From: Candidatus Melainabacteria bacterium
Lineage (GTDB): Bacteria; Cyanobacteriota; Vampirovibrionia; 2-02-FULL-35-15
DNA length: 64,000 nucleotides
Assembly (NCBI GenBank): GCA_016193285.1
Contig: JACPSL010000008.1
Coordinates: 1 to 64,000, forward strand
Direction of reading: 5' to 3'
The stretch's first letter is position 1. The number at the start of each line of letters is the position of its first letter. Of the stretch, positions 25,846 through 34,678 are shown in pieces. The notes under the pieces are model-generated. The model was not told the DNA's origin. It did not search any database and was given only the letters and a program-made list of their open reading frames with translations. Made by a program: the position numbers and the translations under genes.

Positions 25846-27750
25846 ACTTACCGTTGTTTTACTTTCATTTAGTAATTTTGTTTCTGTTAATAACTTATTT
25901 TTAAAGGTTTCATGATCAGCTTCAAGATTAAGTAACTCATTAATTGTTGACTTAATAAGGCTTGGTAAGCGAGCTTGTGGTTTAATTACTAATATTTTTT
26001 TATGCTTTGTTGAAATGGCTCCTTCATAGTAACCCACAAGATCTTCTCGTAACTTTTCTCCAGCTCTAAGTCCAGTAAAAATAATTTTGATATTTTCAAT
26101 ATCATGTCCTGATAATCTCATAAAATCTTTTGCTAAATTATAGATATTTACTTCACTACCCATGTCTAGCACCATTATTTCAGATGAATTACCTGTAGCA
26201 CTTGCTTTAATGACTAATTGTGCAGCTTCAGACATTGTCATAAAATATCTGTAAGCTTCTTTATCTGTAATAGTTATTGGCAGATTATTTTTTAATTGTG
26301 ATTCCCAAATTGGAATTACACTTCCTCTGCTTCCTATTACATTACCAAATCTAACTGAGATGTATTTTGTATCAGTGAATTCTTTTGCATATGCATTTAC
26401 TACAAGCTCAGCAAGCCTTTTTGTACAACCCATTATGTTAATTGGGTTTACAGCTTTATCTGTTGAAATATTTACAAATGTTTCTATTTTTAAAGCACCA
26501 GAAATTTTTGCAACGTTGTCTGTTCCAATAACATTGTTTTCAAATGCTTCATGTGGATGATCTTCCATTAGAGGAACATGTTTATGTGCTGCAGCATGAA
26601 AAATTACATCTGGAATTATTTTTTGAATGTGATTGCATAGTTGTTTGTAATTTCTTATGTCACAAATAATAGGCATGATTTTTGTATTAGTCAAATTCAA
26701 ATTAGCTAGTTCTTGTAGCAGTTGGAATATACTATTTTCTCCTCTACCTAAAATATATATTTTTTGAGGTAAAAAGTTTTTTACTAGTTGCTTTGTTAGT
26801 TCGCTACCTATTGAACCACCAGCTCCTGTTATTAAGATAGTTTTATTATTTATAAAATTAGAAACTTCAGGTATTGAAAGATCTACTGGTTCTCTCCCAA
26901 GTAAGTCTTCAAGACTTACTTTTCTAATTTGTTCAATAGTTACTTTACCTTCTGCTAGTTGATCAACACCAGGAATTATTTTTATCTCTAATTTTGTTTT
27001 CTGGCAGAGCTCTATGATTTCTCTAATTTGTTTTGGTAAAGCTGAAGGTATAGCAATAATAATTTCTTCTATTTCATGTTCACTTACTGCTTTTTGTAAA
27101 TCTTTTATTTGACCAACAACTCTAACATTATTTGTAATTTTTATGTTTTGTTTTCTTTCAGCATCATCTAGTGCACAAATTATTTCAATATCAAGTTCTG
27201 GGTGTTGTAATACTTTCCTGGCTAGCTCTTGAGCTGCTTGTCCAGCACCTATTAAGATAGTTCTTTTTTTCTTTATTTTGTTTAAACGGGACTTTTTTCT
27301 TTTTTTTATTTCCCTATTTAAAATTTGCCATTTTCTAATAAGCCTTGCAGAAGAAAGTAAAATTAAACTAATACATGAATCAATAATAATCACACTAACT
27401 GGAATTACAAAAATATGATTAATTGCAGCAAGACCAATCATTCTTGGAATAGCTAAAATTACAGAGGATAAAAAAATTGGTTTTGTAAGTTCTAGTATTT
27501 CTCCAATTTCTGTATAACGCCACATTTTGCTGTAGATTTGGAATATGTACAAAAAGACTAACCTTATAGAGACTACAAAGCCTAAAACAAATGGTAATTG
27601 TGTTGTCCAATACCAGTTTTGTATATTTGAGGATAAATTATGTTCTAGTCTAAGTTTGTAAGAGATTATTAATGACAAAGCAAAAAGAAAACAATCAATA
27701 ATTATTCTTGCTGATTTTTTAAAGGAGTAAATCTTGTTTTTAAAAGACAT
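25825..27750 (-). CDS. Membrane nucleotide-sugar 4,6-dehydratase (FlaA1/PglF/WbpM type)
   Basis: 641 residues from the ATG at 27750, which has GGAG eight bases upstream. An in-frame TTG at 27762 is less likely. The N-terminal third has four membrane helices, then a first Rossmann-like domain (ILIGAGQAAQELARKV) and the catalytic short-chain-dehydrogenase domain (ILITGAGGSIGSELTKQL). Large family members use Ser-Met-Lys in place of the usual Tyr-x-x-x-Lys; here NIMGCTKRLAEL gives the Met and Lys. It converts UDP-HexNAc to the 4-keto-6-deoxy sugar at the membrane. It follows rpmG by 13 bases on the same strand and overlaps the aminotransferase gene end by 21 bases. Confidence 0.9.
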   Translation of the reverse strand: MSFKNKIYSFKKSARIIIDCFLFALSLIISYKLRLEHNLSSNIQNWYWTTQLPFVLGFVVSIRLVFLYIFQIYSKMWRYTEIGEILELTKPIFLSSVILAIPRMIGLAAINHIFVIPVSVIIIDSCISLILLSSARLIRKWQILNREIKKRKKSRLNKIKKKRTILIGAGQAAQELARKVLQHPELDIEIICALDDAERKQNIKITNNVRVVGQIKDLQKAVSEHEIEEIIIAIPSALPKQIREIIELCQKTKLEIKIIPGVDQLAEGKVTIEQIRKVSLEDLLGREPVDLSIPEVSNFINNKTILITGAGGSIGSELTKQLVKNFLPQKIYILGRGENSIFQLLQELANLNLTNTKIMPIICDIRNYKQLCNHIQKIIPDVIFHAAAHKHVPLMEDHPHEAFENNVIGTDNVAKISGALKIETFVNISTDKAVNPINIMGCTKRLAELVVNAYAKEFTDTKYISVRFGNVIGSRGSVIPIWESQLKNNLPITITDKEAYRYFMTMSEAAQLVIKASATGNSSEIMVLDMGSEVNIYNLAKDFMRLSGHDIENIKIIFTGLRAGEKLREDLVGYYEGAISTKHKKILVIKPQARLPSLIKSTINELLNLEADHETFKNKLLTETKLLNESKTTVSLATSTT

Positions 27751-27763
27751 CTGATTCTCCAAC

Positions 27764-27943
27764 TTATTTAATTTCTTTGTGGAGTGTATATCTTTTTAAA
27801 TATGGATTATATTTTTTTAACTCTAGTCTTTCAGTTTGCTTTCTTTTGTTTTTTGTAGTAGTGTACCTTGAGGGAGTTTTTCCTTCTTTTTTTGCCTCAG
27901 TACATTCTAAAGTTATTATTACCCGATCACCTTTTTTTGCCAT
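27764..27943 (-). CDS. rpmG: Ribosomal protein bL33, zinc-free form
   Basis: 59 residues. The sequence carries the full L33 pattern: [35 protein letters not shown] and YTLHKEIK. Only the first of the four zinc-ligand cysteines survives (C14): the CxxC pairs read CTEA and NPYL, so this is a C-minus type that cannot hold zinc. The ribosome site GAGGAC lies ahead of the ATG. It forms an unusual pair with the sugar dehydratase gene, 13 bases downstream. Confidence 0.93.
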   Translation of the reverse strand: MAKKGDRVIITLECTEAKKEGKTPSRYTTTKNKRKQTERLELKKYNPYLKRYTLHKEIK

Positions 27944-28009
27944 GATTATGTCCTCTAAATTAGATTTTAATTATATAAAAGATATGAAAGAATTTCAAAG
28001 AATTCACAA

Positions 28010-28201
28010 TTAAAACGTATTTCGTAAGAGTTCTATAGCTTTATGTAAGTCATTATTTGATAAATTATTTTCTTTTAAGTATTTCTTTATTAATTGGCTA
28101 TCTGGCGGCCAACCAACTTTTAAAAGATGTTTTAAGTGATCAAACGAATCATACGTTTTATTTCTAGTTACACTTTCAGCGTCTAAATTAAGTTCATCCA
28201 T
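28010..28201 (-). CDS. Small hypothetical protein
   Basis: 63 residues, starting inside the last codons of the histidine phosphatase gene (8-base overlap, ATGGATGA), which is typical of a coupled second gene. The peptide is soluble, helical and slightly basic, with a SFDHLKHLLKVGWPP segment and a C-terminal helix. No family is recognised. The coupled overlap is the main reason to believe in it. Confidence 0.55.
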   Translation of the reverse strand: MDELNLDAESVTRNKTYDSFDHLKHLLKVGWPPDSQLIKKYLKENNLSNNDLHKAIELLRNTF

Positions 28202-28811
28202 TTTTAATTACTTCTTTATTATAATAAATTAACTTTCCTTTTTCATATTGTGTTGTAGGATTAAATTCTACTGAAGTTAAACTACCATTTTTTATTGTAA
28301 GTCTTGAAAGTTCTTCTCCTTTAAGCTTTTGAAAATAAGCTAGTTGTGTTTTTATAGAACCCCCATGTGTAAATATTGCAATTCTTTCGTTAGATTTATG
28401 AATTTGTAAAATATTTTTTATTGCTTTTTTTATTCTTTTAAAGTGAGAATCAAAGCTTTCAAACCAACCAGGTCTTACGTAGTAATTTTTATACCATGCT
28501 GAATATTCAACTTTGTATTTTTCTTTTACTCCTTCATAAGTTAAGCCTTCCCATATTCCAAAGCTTGCTTCACGAAAATTAGGATCTATTTTTATTTTAA
28601 TATTTAATTTTCTTGCAGTAGGCCTAGCAGTTTCTGTTGCTCTTTTTAGATCACTTGAATATATTGCATTTAGATCTCCAGCCTTAAAACAATCTGATAA
28701 TTCTGTAGCTTGTTTTTTCCCAAGCTTAGAGAGTCCTTCATCAGTTTGTCCCTGAACAGTAGAAGTTTCATTTCCTTTGCTTTGCCCATGTCTTATTAAC
28801 AAAATTTCCAT
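28194..28811 (-). CDS. Histidine phosphatase superfamily (phosphoglycerate-mutase-like)
   Basis: 205 residues from the ATG at 28811; a TTG four codons upstream exists but the family starts right before the RHG motif. The phosphohistidine motif is LLIRHGQSKGNE, with the second Arg in YSSDLKRATETA, Glu in FREASFGIWEGL and the second catalytic His in IFTHGGSIK. This is the full constellation of an active broad-specificity phosphatase (GpmB/CobC-like). The substrate is unknown. It is divergent from gatA with 46 bases between starts. Confidence 0.88.
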   Translation of the reverse strand: MEILLIRHGQSKGNETSTVQGQTDEGLSKLGKKQATELSDCFKAGDLNAIYSSDLKRATETARPTARKLNIKIKIDPNFREASFGIWEGLTYEGVKEKYKVEYSAWYKNYYVRPGWFESFDSHFKRIKKAIKNILQIHKSNERIAIFTHGGSIKTQLAYFQKLKGEELSRLTIKNGSLTSVEFNPTTQYEKGKLIYYNKEVIKNG

Positions 28812-28857
28812 CCTAGTAACCAACCAACTTAAAATATATTAGAATACTTTAGCATTA

Positions 28858-30330
28858 ATGCTCGAACTCATTAATAAATCAGCTAAAGAAATAAACAAAC
28901 TTTTTTTAAATAAAGAAGTTTCTGCTAAAGAGATCGTAAATGCGTTTTATAAACATATTGATCAAGTAGAGCCAAAAATACAGGCTTTAAATACTATAAC
29001 TAAAGATCTTGCTTATAAACAAGCAGAAGAGTTAGATAAAAAAATTACAAAAGGTGAAAAGCTTGGATGGGTTGCAGGTGTACCAATAATTGTAAAAGAT
29101 GTAATTTGTGTTAAAAACTATACTGCAACTTGTAGTTCTAAAATACTTGAAAATTTCATAGCACCTTATGAATCTACAGCTACATCAAAATTATGGGAAG
29201 CAGGTGCAATTTGCCTTGCAAAATCAAACATGGATGAATTTGCAATGGGTAGTTCTACAGAGAATTCTGCTTTTAAAAAAACAAAAAATCCCTGGAATTT
29301 AAATACTGTTCCAGGTGGAAGTTCAGGAGGCTCGGCAGCAAGTGTTGCAGCAATGGAAACACCTGTAAGCATTGGTACTGATACAGGTGGCTCTGTAAGA
29401 CAGCCAGCAAGTTTTTGTGGTGTTGTTGGATTAAAACCAACTTATGGAAGAGTATCAAGGTTTGGATTAATTGCATTTGCAAGCAGCCTGGATCAAATTG
29501 GGCCTTTTGGCAGGAATATTTATGACACAGCTTTAGTTCTACAATATATGAGCGGCTATGATCCAAAAGATAGTACTTCTTTAAATATTGATGTTCCAGA
29601 CTATTTAAAATATTTAAATGTAGGCACGGTTAAAGGTAAAAAAATTGGTCTTATTAAAGAGTTAATGGATGAAGGAATAGATGTTGAAATAAAAAAATCA
29701 ATTAAAGATGCTGTCAAAAGTTTTAGTGACCTTGGGGCTGAAGTTATTGAAGTATCATTGCCAAATGTAAAATATTCAGTTCCTGTTTATTATATTATTG
29801 CTACTGCAGAAGCAAGTTCAAATCTAGCTAGGTATGATGGTGTTAAGTATGGTTTAAGAACTCCTGGTTCAAAAGATATCCTAGCAATGTACAACAGCAC
29901 TAGAGAAGAAGGTTTTGGGCAGGAAGTAAAAAGAAGAATTATGCTAGGAACTTATGCGCTAAGTTCTGGATATTACGATGCTTATTATAAAAAAGCACAA
30001 CAAGTTAGAAAATTAGTTACACAAGACTTCTTAAATGCGTTTGAAAAATTAGATCTTTTAGTTTCACCTACTTCTCCAACTACTGCTTTTGAGCTTGGTT
30101 CTAAAACTGACGATCCACTTAGCATGTACCTCTCTGACATTGCAACAATTCCTGCTAACTTGGCAGGCTTGCCAGCAATTTCTGTCCCGTGTGGTTTTGA
30201 TTCTAAAGGTTTACCAATTGGATTACAAATAATTGCCCCTGCATTAAGTGAAGAGTTATTGTTAAATGCAGCTTATGCTTTTGAATCAGTGTGTAAAGTT
30301 GATAAAAAAATAGCTGTAGGGATTTACTAA
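28858..30330 (+). CDS. gatA: Asp-tRNA(Asn)/Glu-tRNA(Gln) amidotransferase subunit A
   Basis: 490 residues, normal for GatA. It releases ammonia from glutamine for transamidation of mischarged tRNA. The amidase-signature triad is complete: Lys80 (VPIIVKDV), cis-Ser155 (GGSSGGSAA) and Ser179 (GTDTGGSVRQPA). GatA-specific segments such as GLKPTYGRVSRFG and IGPFGRN are present. gatB and gatC are not in the window. The stop overlaps the start of the next gene (TAATG). Confidence 0.97.
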   Translation: MLELINKSAKEINKLFLNKEVSAKEIVNAFYKHIDQVEPKIQALNTITKDLAYKQAEELDKKITKGEKLGWVAGVPIIVKDVICVKNYTATCSSKILENFIAPYESTATSKLWEAGAICLAKSNMDEFAMGSSTENSAFKKTKNPWNLNTVPGGSSGGSAASVAAMETPVSIGTDTGGSVRQPASFCGVVGLKPTYGRVSRFGLIAFASSLDQIGPFGRNIYDTALVLQYMSGYDPKDSTSLNIDVPDYLKYLNVGTVKGKKIGLIKELMDEGIDVEIKKSIKDAVKSFSDLGAEVIEVSLPNVKYSVPVYYIIATAEASSNLARYDGVKYGLRTPGSKDILAMYNSTREEGFGQEVKRRIMLGTYALSSGYYDAYYKKAQQVRKLVTQDFLNAFEKLDLLVSPTSPTTAFELGSKTDDPLSMYLSDIATIPANLAGLPAISVPCGFDSKGLPIGLQIIAPALSEELLLNAAYAFESVCKVDKKIAVGIY

Positions 30331-30671
30331 TGAAAAAAGTAGTTCTCTTTTTAATCTTATTTTTGTATACAACAAGTTATTCTTTTGCTGGTATTTTTTC
30401 AATGAGTTCTCCACCTGCTGCAAATCAAGAAGTTAAACAAGAAGCAATATCAGTACTTGATGAGGTTGATAAAATTTTTAATAAAAGGCTACAAGAAGCA
30501 AGGAAGTTAATTACTGAAGGAAACAAGCTAATTAAAAAAGGAGAAAAGAAAAAAAAGGGAGATCTAATTATAAAAGGGAAAATAAAAAAAGAGATTGGTG
30601 AAAACCAAATTCAGTCCTTAAAAGAACAAATTGAGAATAAAAAAACACGAGATGAAAGAAGTAACTGGTAG
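30330..30671 (+). CDS. Small secreted Lys-rich coiled-coil protein
   Basis: 113 residues with a clear signal peptide (MKKVVLFLILFLYTTSYSFA). The mature part is a long charged helix rich in Lys and Glu, with a direct internal repeat of KLI[T/K]xG/KKGxK units (about 55-85), consistent with a coiled coil. Translation is coupled to gatA through the TAATG overlap. No family is recognised; an envelope role is inferred from the signal peptide. Confidence 0.65.
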   Translation: MKKVVLFLILFLYTTSYSFAGIFSMSSPPAANQEVKQEAISVLDEVDKIFNKRLQEARKLITEGNKLIKKGEKKKKGDLIIKGKIKKEIGENQIQSLKEQIENKKTRDERSNW

Positions 30672-31239
30672 TATGATCTCTAAAAAAAGACATCCAAATC
30701 TTTTTACTAAGGAAAACTCAGTAGTTTTACTTATAGACTATCAAGAAAGATTTGTTCCTCATTTATATAACAATGAAGAAACTATTAAAAATATTAAATT
30801 GCTTTTATCAGGTGCAAATATATATAAAGTACCAATAATTGTCTCTGAACAAGTCCCAGAAAAATTAGGACCTACAATTGGTGAATTAAAAGAACTTTTA
30901 AAAGATGCAAAATTTTTCTCTAAGAAATCAATGAGTTGTTGTGGAAAGCCTGATTTTGTTGAAGACTTAAAAAAAAATAAAATTGAAAAGGTTGCTATTT
31001 GTGGGATTGAAGCTCATGTTTGTGTTTTACAAACTTCTTTAGATCTTATACATAATAGCTTTCAGGTACATCTAGCATCAGATGCAATTTCAACAATGGT
31101 ACCTCATAATAAAGAAATTGCATTAGAAAAAATTAAAAGTGCTGGAGGAATTATAAGTTCAGTTGAAACTATACTTTTTGAAATAGCCTATGAAGCAGGA
31201 AGTGAGGAGTTTAAAAGATTGCAACACTTGTTTAAGTAA
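30652..31239 (+). CDS. Isochorismatase-family cysteine hydrolase
   Basis: 195 residues from the ATG at 30652; another ATG at 30673 is equally possible and would remove seven residues. The Asp-Lys-Cys triad is visible: Asp in VVLLIDYQERF, Lys in FFSKKSMSCC and Cys in GIEAHVCVLQT. The layout fits the YcaC/nicotinamidase-like branch rather than true isochorismatase. The substrate is unknown. The start overlaps the end of the preceding gene, so it is probably the third gene of a gatA operon. Confidence 0.85.
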   Translation: MKEVTGSMISKKRHPNLFTKENSVVLLIDYQERFVPHLYNNEETIKNIKLLLSGANIYKVPIIVSEQVPEKLGPTIGELKELLKDAKFFSKKSMSCCGKPDFVEDLKKNKIEKVAICGIEAHVCVLQTSLDLIHNSFQVHLASDAISTMVPHNKEIALEKIKSAGGIISSVETILFEIAYEAGSEEFKRLQHLFK

Positions 31240-31270
31240 GGATATAATTTAATCAGATAAGGAGAAATAT

Positions 31271-32239
31271 ATGAATATAGCAAACGATATTACAGAACTG
31301 GTTGGCAACACGCCACTTGTAAGATTAAATAAGTTAAATAAACAATATGGCTTAGATCCTTCAACAATTATTGCATGTAAATTAGAAAGTCAAAATCCAC
31401 TTGGATCGGTAAAAGATAGAATTGGTGTGAGTATGATACGTGAGGCAGAAAAAGAAGGGAAAATAAAACCCGGGCAAACGGTTTTAGTTGAACCAACAAG
31501 TGGAAATACTGGAATTGCACTTGCATTTGTAGCTAGTGCAAAAGGCTATAAACTTATTCTTACAATGCCAGATACTATGAGCATAGAAAGAAGAATGCTA
31601 TTAAAAGTTTTTGGTGCTGAACTTGTTTTAACTCCAGGTGCACTTGGCATGAAAGGAGCAGTTGCAAAAGCAGAAGAAATTGTAAAGGAAACGCCAAATG
31701 CTTTTATGCCTCAACAATTTAAAAATCCTGCTAACCCTTTAATTCATAGACAAACAACAGCAGAAGAAATCTGGAAGGATACTGACGGCAAGGTAGACAT
31801 TATTATTAGTGGTATAGGTACTGGTGGAACTATAACTGGTTGTGGGCAAGTTTTAAAACCAAGAAAACCATCTTTAAAGCTTATTGCTCTTGAACCAAAA
31901 GAATCTCCTGTACTTGCTGGTGGTCAACCATCTCCTCATAAGATCCAAGGTATTGGAGCTGGTTTTGTTCCTGATATTTTAGACAGATCAGTTATTGATG
32001 AAATTTTTCATGTAAGTAGCGATCAAGCTATTGAGTTTGGTCGTAAGCTTGCAAGAGAAGAAGGAATTTTAGCTGGTATTAGTTCAGGGGCTGCTGTTTA
32101 TGCAGCTTTAGAAATTGGTAAGAGATCTGAGAATAAGGGTAAACTAATAGTAACAATATTGCCAAGTACTGGTGAAAGATATTTATCAACTGCACTTTTT
32201 GCTAATTTATTAGAACCAGCAATGGCAGTAGCTAAGTAG
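31271..32239 (+). CDS. cysK: Cysteine synthase (O-acetylserine sulfhydrylase)
   Basis: 322 residues after an AAGGAGA ribosome site. It makes cysteine from O-acetylserine and sulfide. PLP lysine K48 lies in [11 protein letters not shown]; the substrate loop [14 protein letters not shown] and the PLP-phosphate loop GTGGTITG are both present. cysE follows after 7 bases, the classic pair whose products form the cysteine synthase complex. Confidence 0.96.
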   Translation: MNIANDITELVGNTPLVRLNKLNKQYGLDPSTIIACKLESQNPLGSVKDRIGVSMIREAEKEGKIKPGQTVLVEPTSGNTGIALAFVASAKGYKLILTMPDTMSIERRMLLKVFGAELVLTPGALGMKGAVAKAEEIVKETPNAFMPQQFKNPANPLIHRQTTAEEIWKDTDGKVDIIISGIGTGGTITGCGQVLKPRKPSLKLIALEPKESPVLAGGQPSPHKIQGIGAGFVPDILDRSVIDEIFHVSSDQAIEFGRKLAREEGILAGISSGAAVYAALEIGKRSENKGKLIVTILPSTGERYLSTALFANLLEPAMAVAK

Positions 32240-32246
32240 GGATGTT

Positions 32247-33023
32247 GTGTTATTCTGGCTAAATGAAGAAATAAAAAATATCCAAAAAAAAGATCCAGCA
32301 AGTACTTCCTGGATTGAGGTTTTGTTTTGTTATCCTGGTTTACATGCTCTTATTTCTCATAAGGCTGCACATTTTCTTTACAAGACTAGAATTCCAATTT
32401 TACCGAGGTTTATTTCCCATGTTTCAAGATGGCTTACAGGAATTGAGATTCATCCAGGAGCAAAATTAGGAAAAAGATTTTTTATAGATCATGGAAAAGG
32501 AGTTGTAATTGGTGAAACTAGTGAAGTTGGTAATGATGTAGTTATTTATCAAGGAGTTACATTAGGCGGGACTAGTACAAAAAAAGTAAAAAGACATCCA
32601 ACTTTAGGAAACAATATTGTAGTTGGTTGTGGTGCAAAAATCTTAGGGAATATAAAGATAGGAGATAATTGTCAAATTGGTGCGAACTCAGTTGTCATAA
32701 GAGATGTTCCAGCAAACTCAACTGTAGTAGGTATTCCAGCAAGGATTGTAGTTTATGAAGGTAGAAAAATTTCAGAACGAGATCCTTTAAACCACAATTT
32801 GTTACCAGATCCAGAAGCAGATGCAATTAAGTGTTTAGTTACAAAAATAAAAGAACTTGAAGAAGCAGTAAAACTTCTTTCAAAAGAAACAAATACATCA
32901 AGCCAAGTAGATAAGATTCTAGACCAGCAACCATTGCCAAAGTTCTTAGAAGATAATGGCAGAGAACCAAAGAAAGATACCATTCAAAATATTGATGATT
33001 ATATCCATGGGATGGGAATATAA
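32247..33023 (+). CDS. cysE: Serine O-acetyltransferase
   Basis: 258 residues from a GTG preceded by AGGG. An N-terminal helical domain (DPAS, CYPGLHALISHK) is followed by left-handed beta-helix hexapeptide repeats with the catalytic landmarks DHGKGVVIGETSEVGNDVVIYQGVTLGG. The C-terminal tail of about 80 residues is charged and longer than in minimal forms, but ends DDYIHGMGI, compatible with the Ile-ended tail that docks in CysK. Coupled to cysK. Confidence 0.95.
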   Translation: MLFWLNEEIKNIQKKDPASTSWIEVLFCYPGLHALISHKAAHFLYKTRIPILPRFISHVSRWLTGIEIHPGAKLGKRFFIDHGKGVVIGETSEVGNDVVIYQGVTLGGTSTKKVKRHPTLGNNIVVGCGAKILGNIKIGDNCQIGANSVVIRDVPANSTVVGIPARIVVYEGRKISERDPLNHNLLPDPEADAIKCLVTKIKELEEAVKLLSKETNTSSQVDKILDQQPLPKFLEDNGREPKKDTIQNIDDYIHGMGI

Positions 33024-33036
33024 ATCGATTTTCGAT

Positions 33037-34635
33037 TTACAATTCTACTTCCTGCGGCACCACAAATAAATATCTTTCGAACTCAGTATTTAAGAGAATT
33101 TCACCAAGCTCATTTTTTGTGTCTTTGATGTAAGACGATAGTTTTTTAACTTTTTTGTCAGAGGTATAGATAGTAATTTCATCTTTGTCAGTATGATATG
33201 GTTTTGATGTAGTTTCTTCATAAGTAAAGTAATAATCAGTTATTAATTCTTTAGAGTAAAAAGAAATATCCACATTTAGTTCGTTGTTTACTTTATCTTT
33301 TATATGATCAATTAATTCTTTATTTGGTTTTACAGGCTTGTTGTTTTTTTCACAAGAATATGACAAGAAGAAATTATGTGCTGTAAATCTAAGAGTTAGA
33401 TCATGCAGTATTGGATCGTTTGTATATTTCCCCCACTTTCGGATTTGATTAAACACGAGCTGATCATCTAACTCTATAAATTCTGCTTCTGTATGGTTCC
33501 CAAAAAGCCATGTTTGAACAAGCAAGTCTGTTTTGCCTAAAGAATCCAGTTGATTATTTCTAACAAGATATTGTGCACGTAAAAGAATTTTTTCTAGTAA
33601 ATTGTTTGCTGCTTCGCGGCGATAATGTTTTAAAAGGTAGTACCTAATTATATGCCTGTCAAGTAAGTAATGAATGACAGGATTTACTGCATCTTCATGA
33701 ATAGCAATTTCATCTTTTCCTATTACTACAAAATTATTAATTATACGTTTTATGTTTTCTATTGTTTCATTTGTCGTACTTAAAAGTTTGATTGTTTCTT
33801 CGTCTTTTATGTCCTTTTCTTCTAAAATCGCATTTACTACAATCCTGTCACCAAGATAGTTTGACAGTCTATCTAAATCAATCTGGCTAGAAAGCAGCCG
33901 GGAAAAAATGATTTTATCTTCTTTAGAAATAATTTCCTTAGCTTTTGAAAATACCTCAAGTTTCTCTTTTTCTTCTTTGTTTGTTTTTTTATTTAAATAT
34001 GGATTATTGTTTGTGTCAAATAATTGATCTTGAAGTTCGTTTAAAAGTATTCTTGTCCAATATTCATGGTCATATTCCTTTGGTATTTTTCCACTTCTAC
34101 CTTTTGGTTTTTTAAAAGCTCTTTCAGTTAAATGGCTAAATGGTCCGTGACCTATATCATGAATTAAAAAACAAAGTTTGGTTGCTTGTAGTTCTATGTC
34201 ATTTAAATTTAATGTAGGCCGGAGCTTATTTATAATATGATCTCCAAATACATAAGTTAGGCAAGAGTGAGTATATCTTGTAAACCAAGGTACTTGTTTA
34301 AATGCAAAAGGTAATAACTCAACTTGACTTACACCTTTTAATCTTCTAAAAATTTCTGTACCAGCAATTATTTCTTTTATTAATGGTTTTGTCTCATTTA
34401 ATTGGATTCCAATTTTATCTATGTGTGGAAGAAAGCTTTCAAGGATGATGCTTAATTCTCTTAAATCCTCATTAAGCAAGTTGACTGCTCCATGTAACAT
34501 GAAGCGTGGATAATGTCCTTCAACATTGGTTGGTTTTATGCTTGGTATTTCATTCTTACTATGATCAGTGTTTCCATTATGCTTTACAACAGAAAAATCA
34601 TTGATTTGAGTTAAATTTTCTTTTTTGTGTTTCAT
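33037..34635 (-). CDS. HD-domain phosphohydrolase (dGTPase/SAMHD1-like)
   Basis: 532 residues. The HD metal site is spread over TRYTHSCLTYVFGDH, LCFLIHDIGHGPFSHLTE and the later SSQIDLDRLSNYL, the order seen in dNTP triphosphohydrolase-like HD proteins. The C-terminal 250 residues are helical with no named domain. It may hydrolyse a (deoxy)nucleoside triphosphate or act as a regulator; substrate is unknown. It is divergent from mnmG with 43 bases between starts. Confidence 0.82.
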   Translation of the reverse strand: MKHKKENLTQINDFSVVKHNGNTDHSKNEIPSIKPTNVEGHYPRFMLHGAVNLLNEDLRELSIILESFLPHIDKIGIQLNETKPLIKEIIAGTEIFRRLKGVSQVELLPFAFKQVPWFTRYTHSCLTYVFGDHIINKLRPTLNLNDIELQATKLCFLIHDIGHGPFSHLTERAFKKPKGRSGKIPKEYDHEYWTRILLNELQDQLFDTNNNPYLNKKTNKEEKEKLEVFSKAKEIISKEDKIIFSRLLSSQIDLDRLSNYLGDRIVVNAILEEKDIKDEETIKLLSTTNETIENIKRIINNFVVIGKDEIAIHEDAVNPVIHYLLDRHIIRYYLLKHYRREAANNLLEKILLRAQYLVRNNQLDSLGKTDLLVQTWLFGNHTEAEFIELDDQLVFNQIRKWGKYTNDPILHDLTLRFTAHNFFLSYSCEKNNKPVKPNKELIDHIKDKVNNELNVDISFYSKELITDYYFTYEETTSKPYHTDKDEITIYTSDKKVKKLSSYIKDTKNELGEILLNTEFERYLFVVPQEVEL

Positions 34636-34678
34636 GTTTCAGGTTGATCCTGTACAATAATTTTAGATCTTAAATCAT

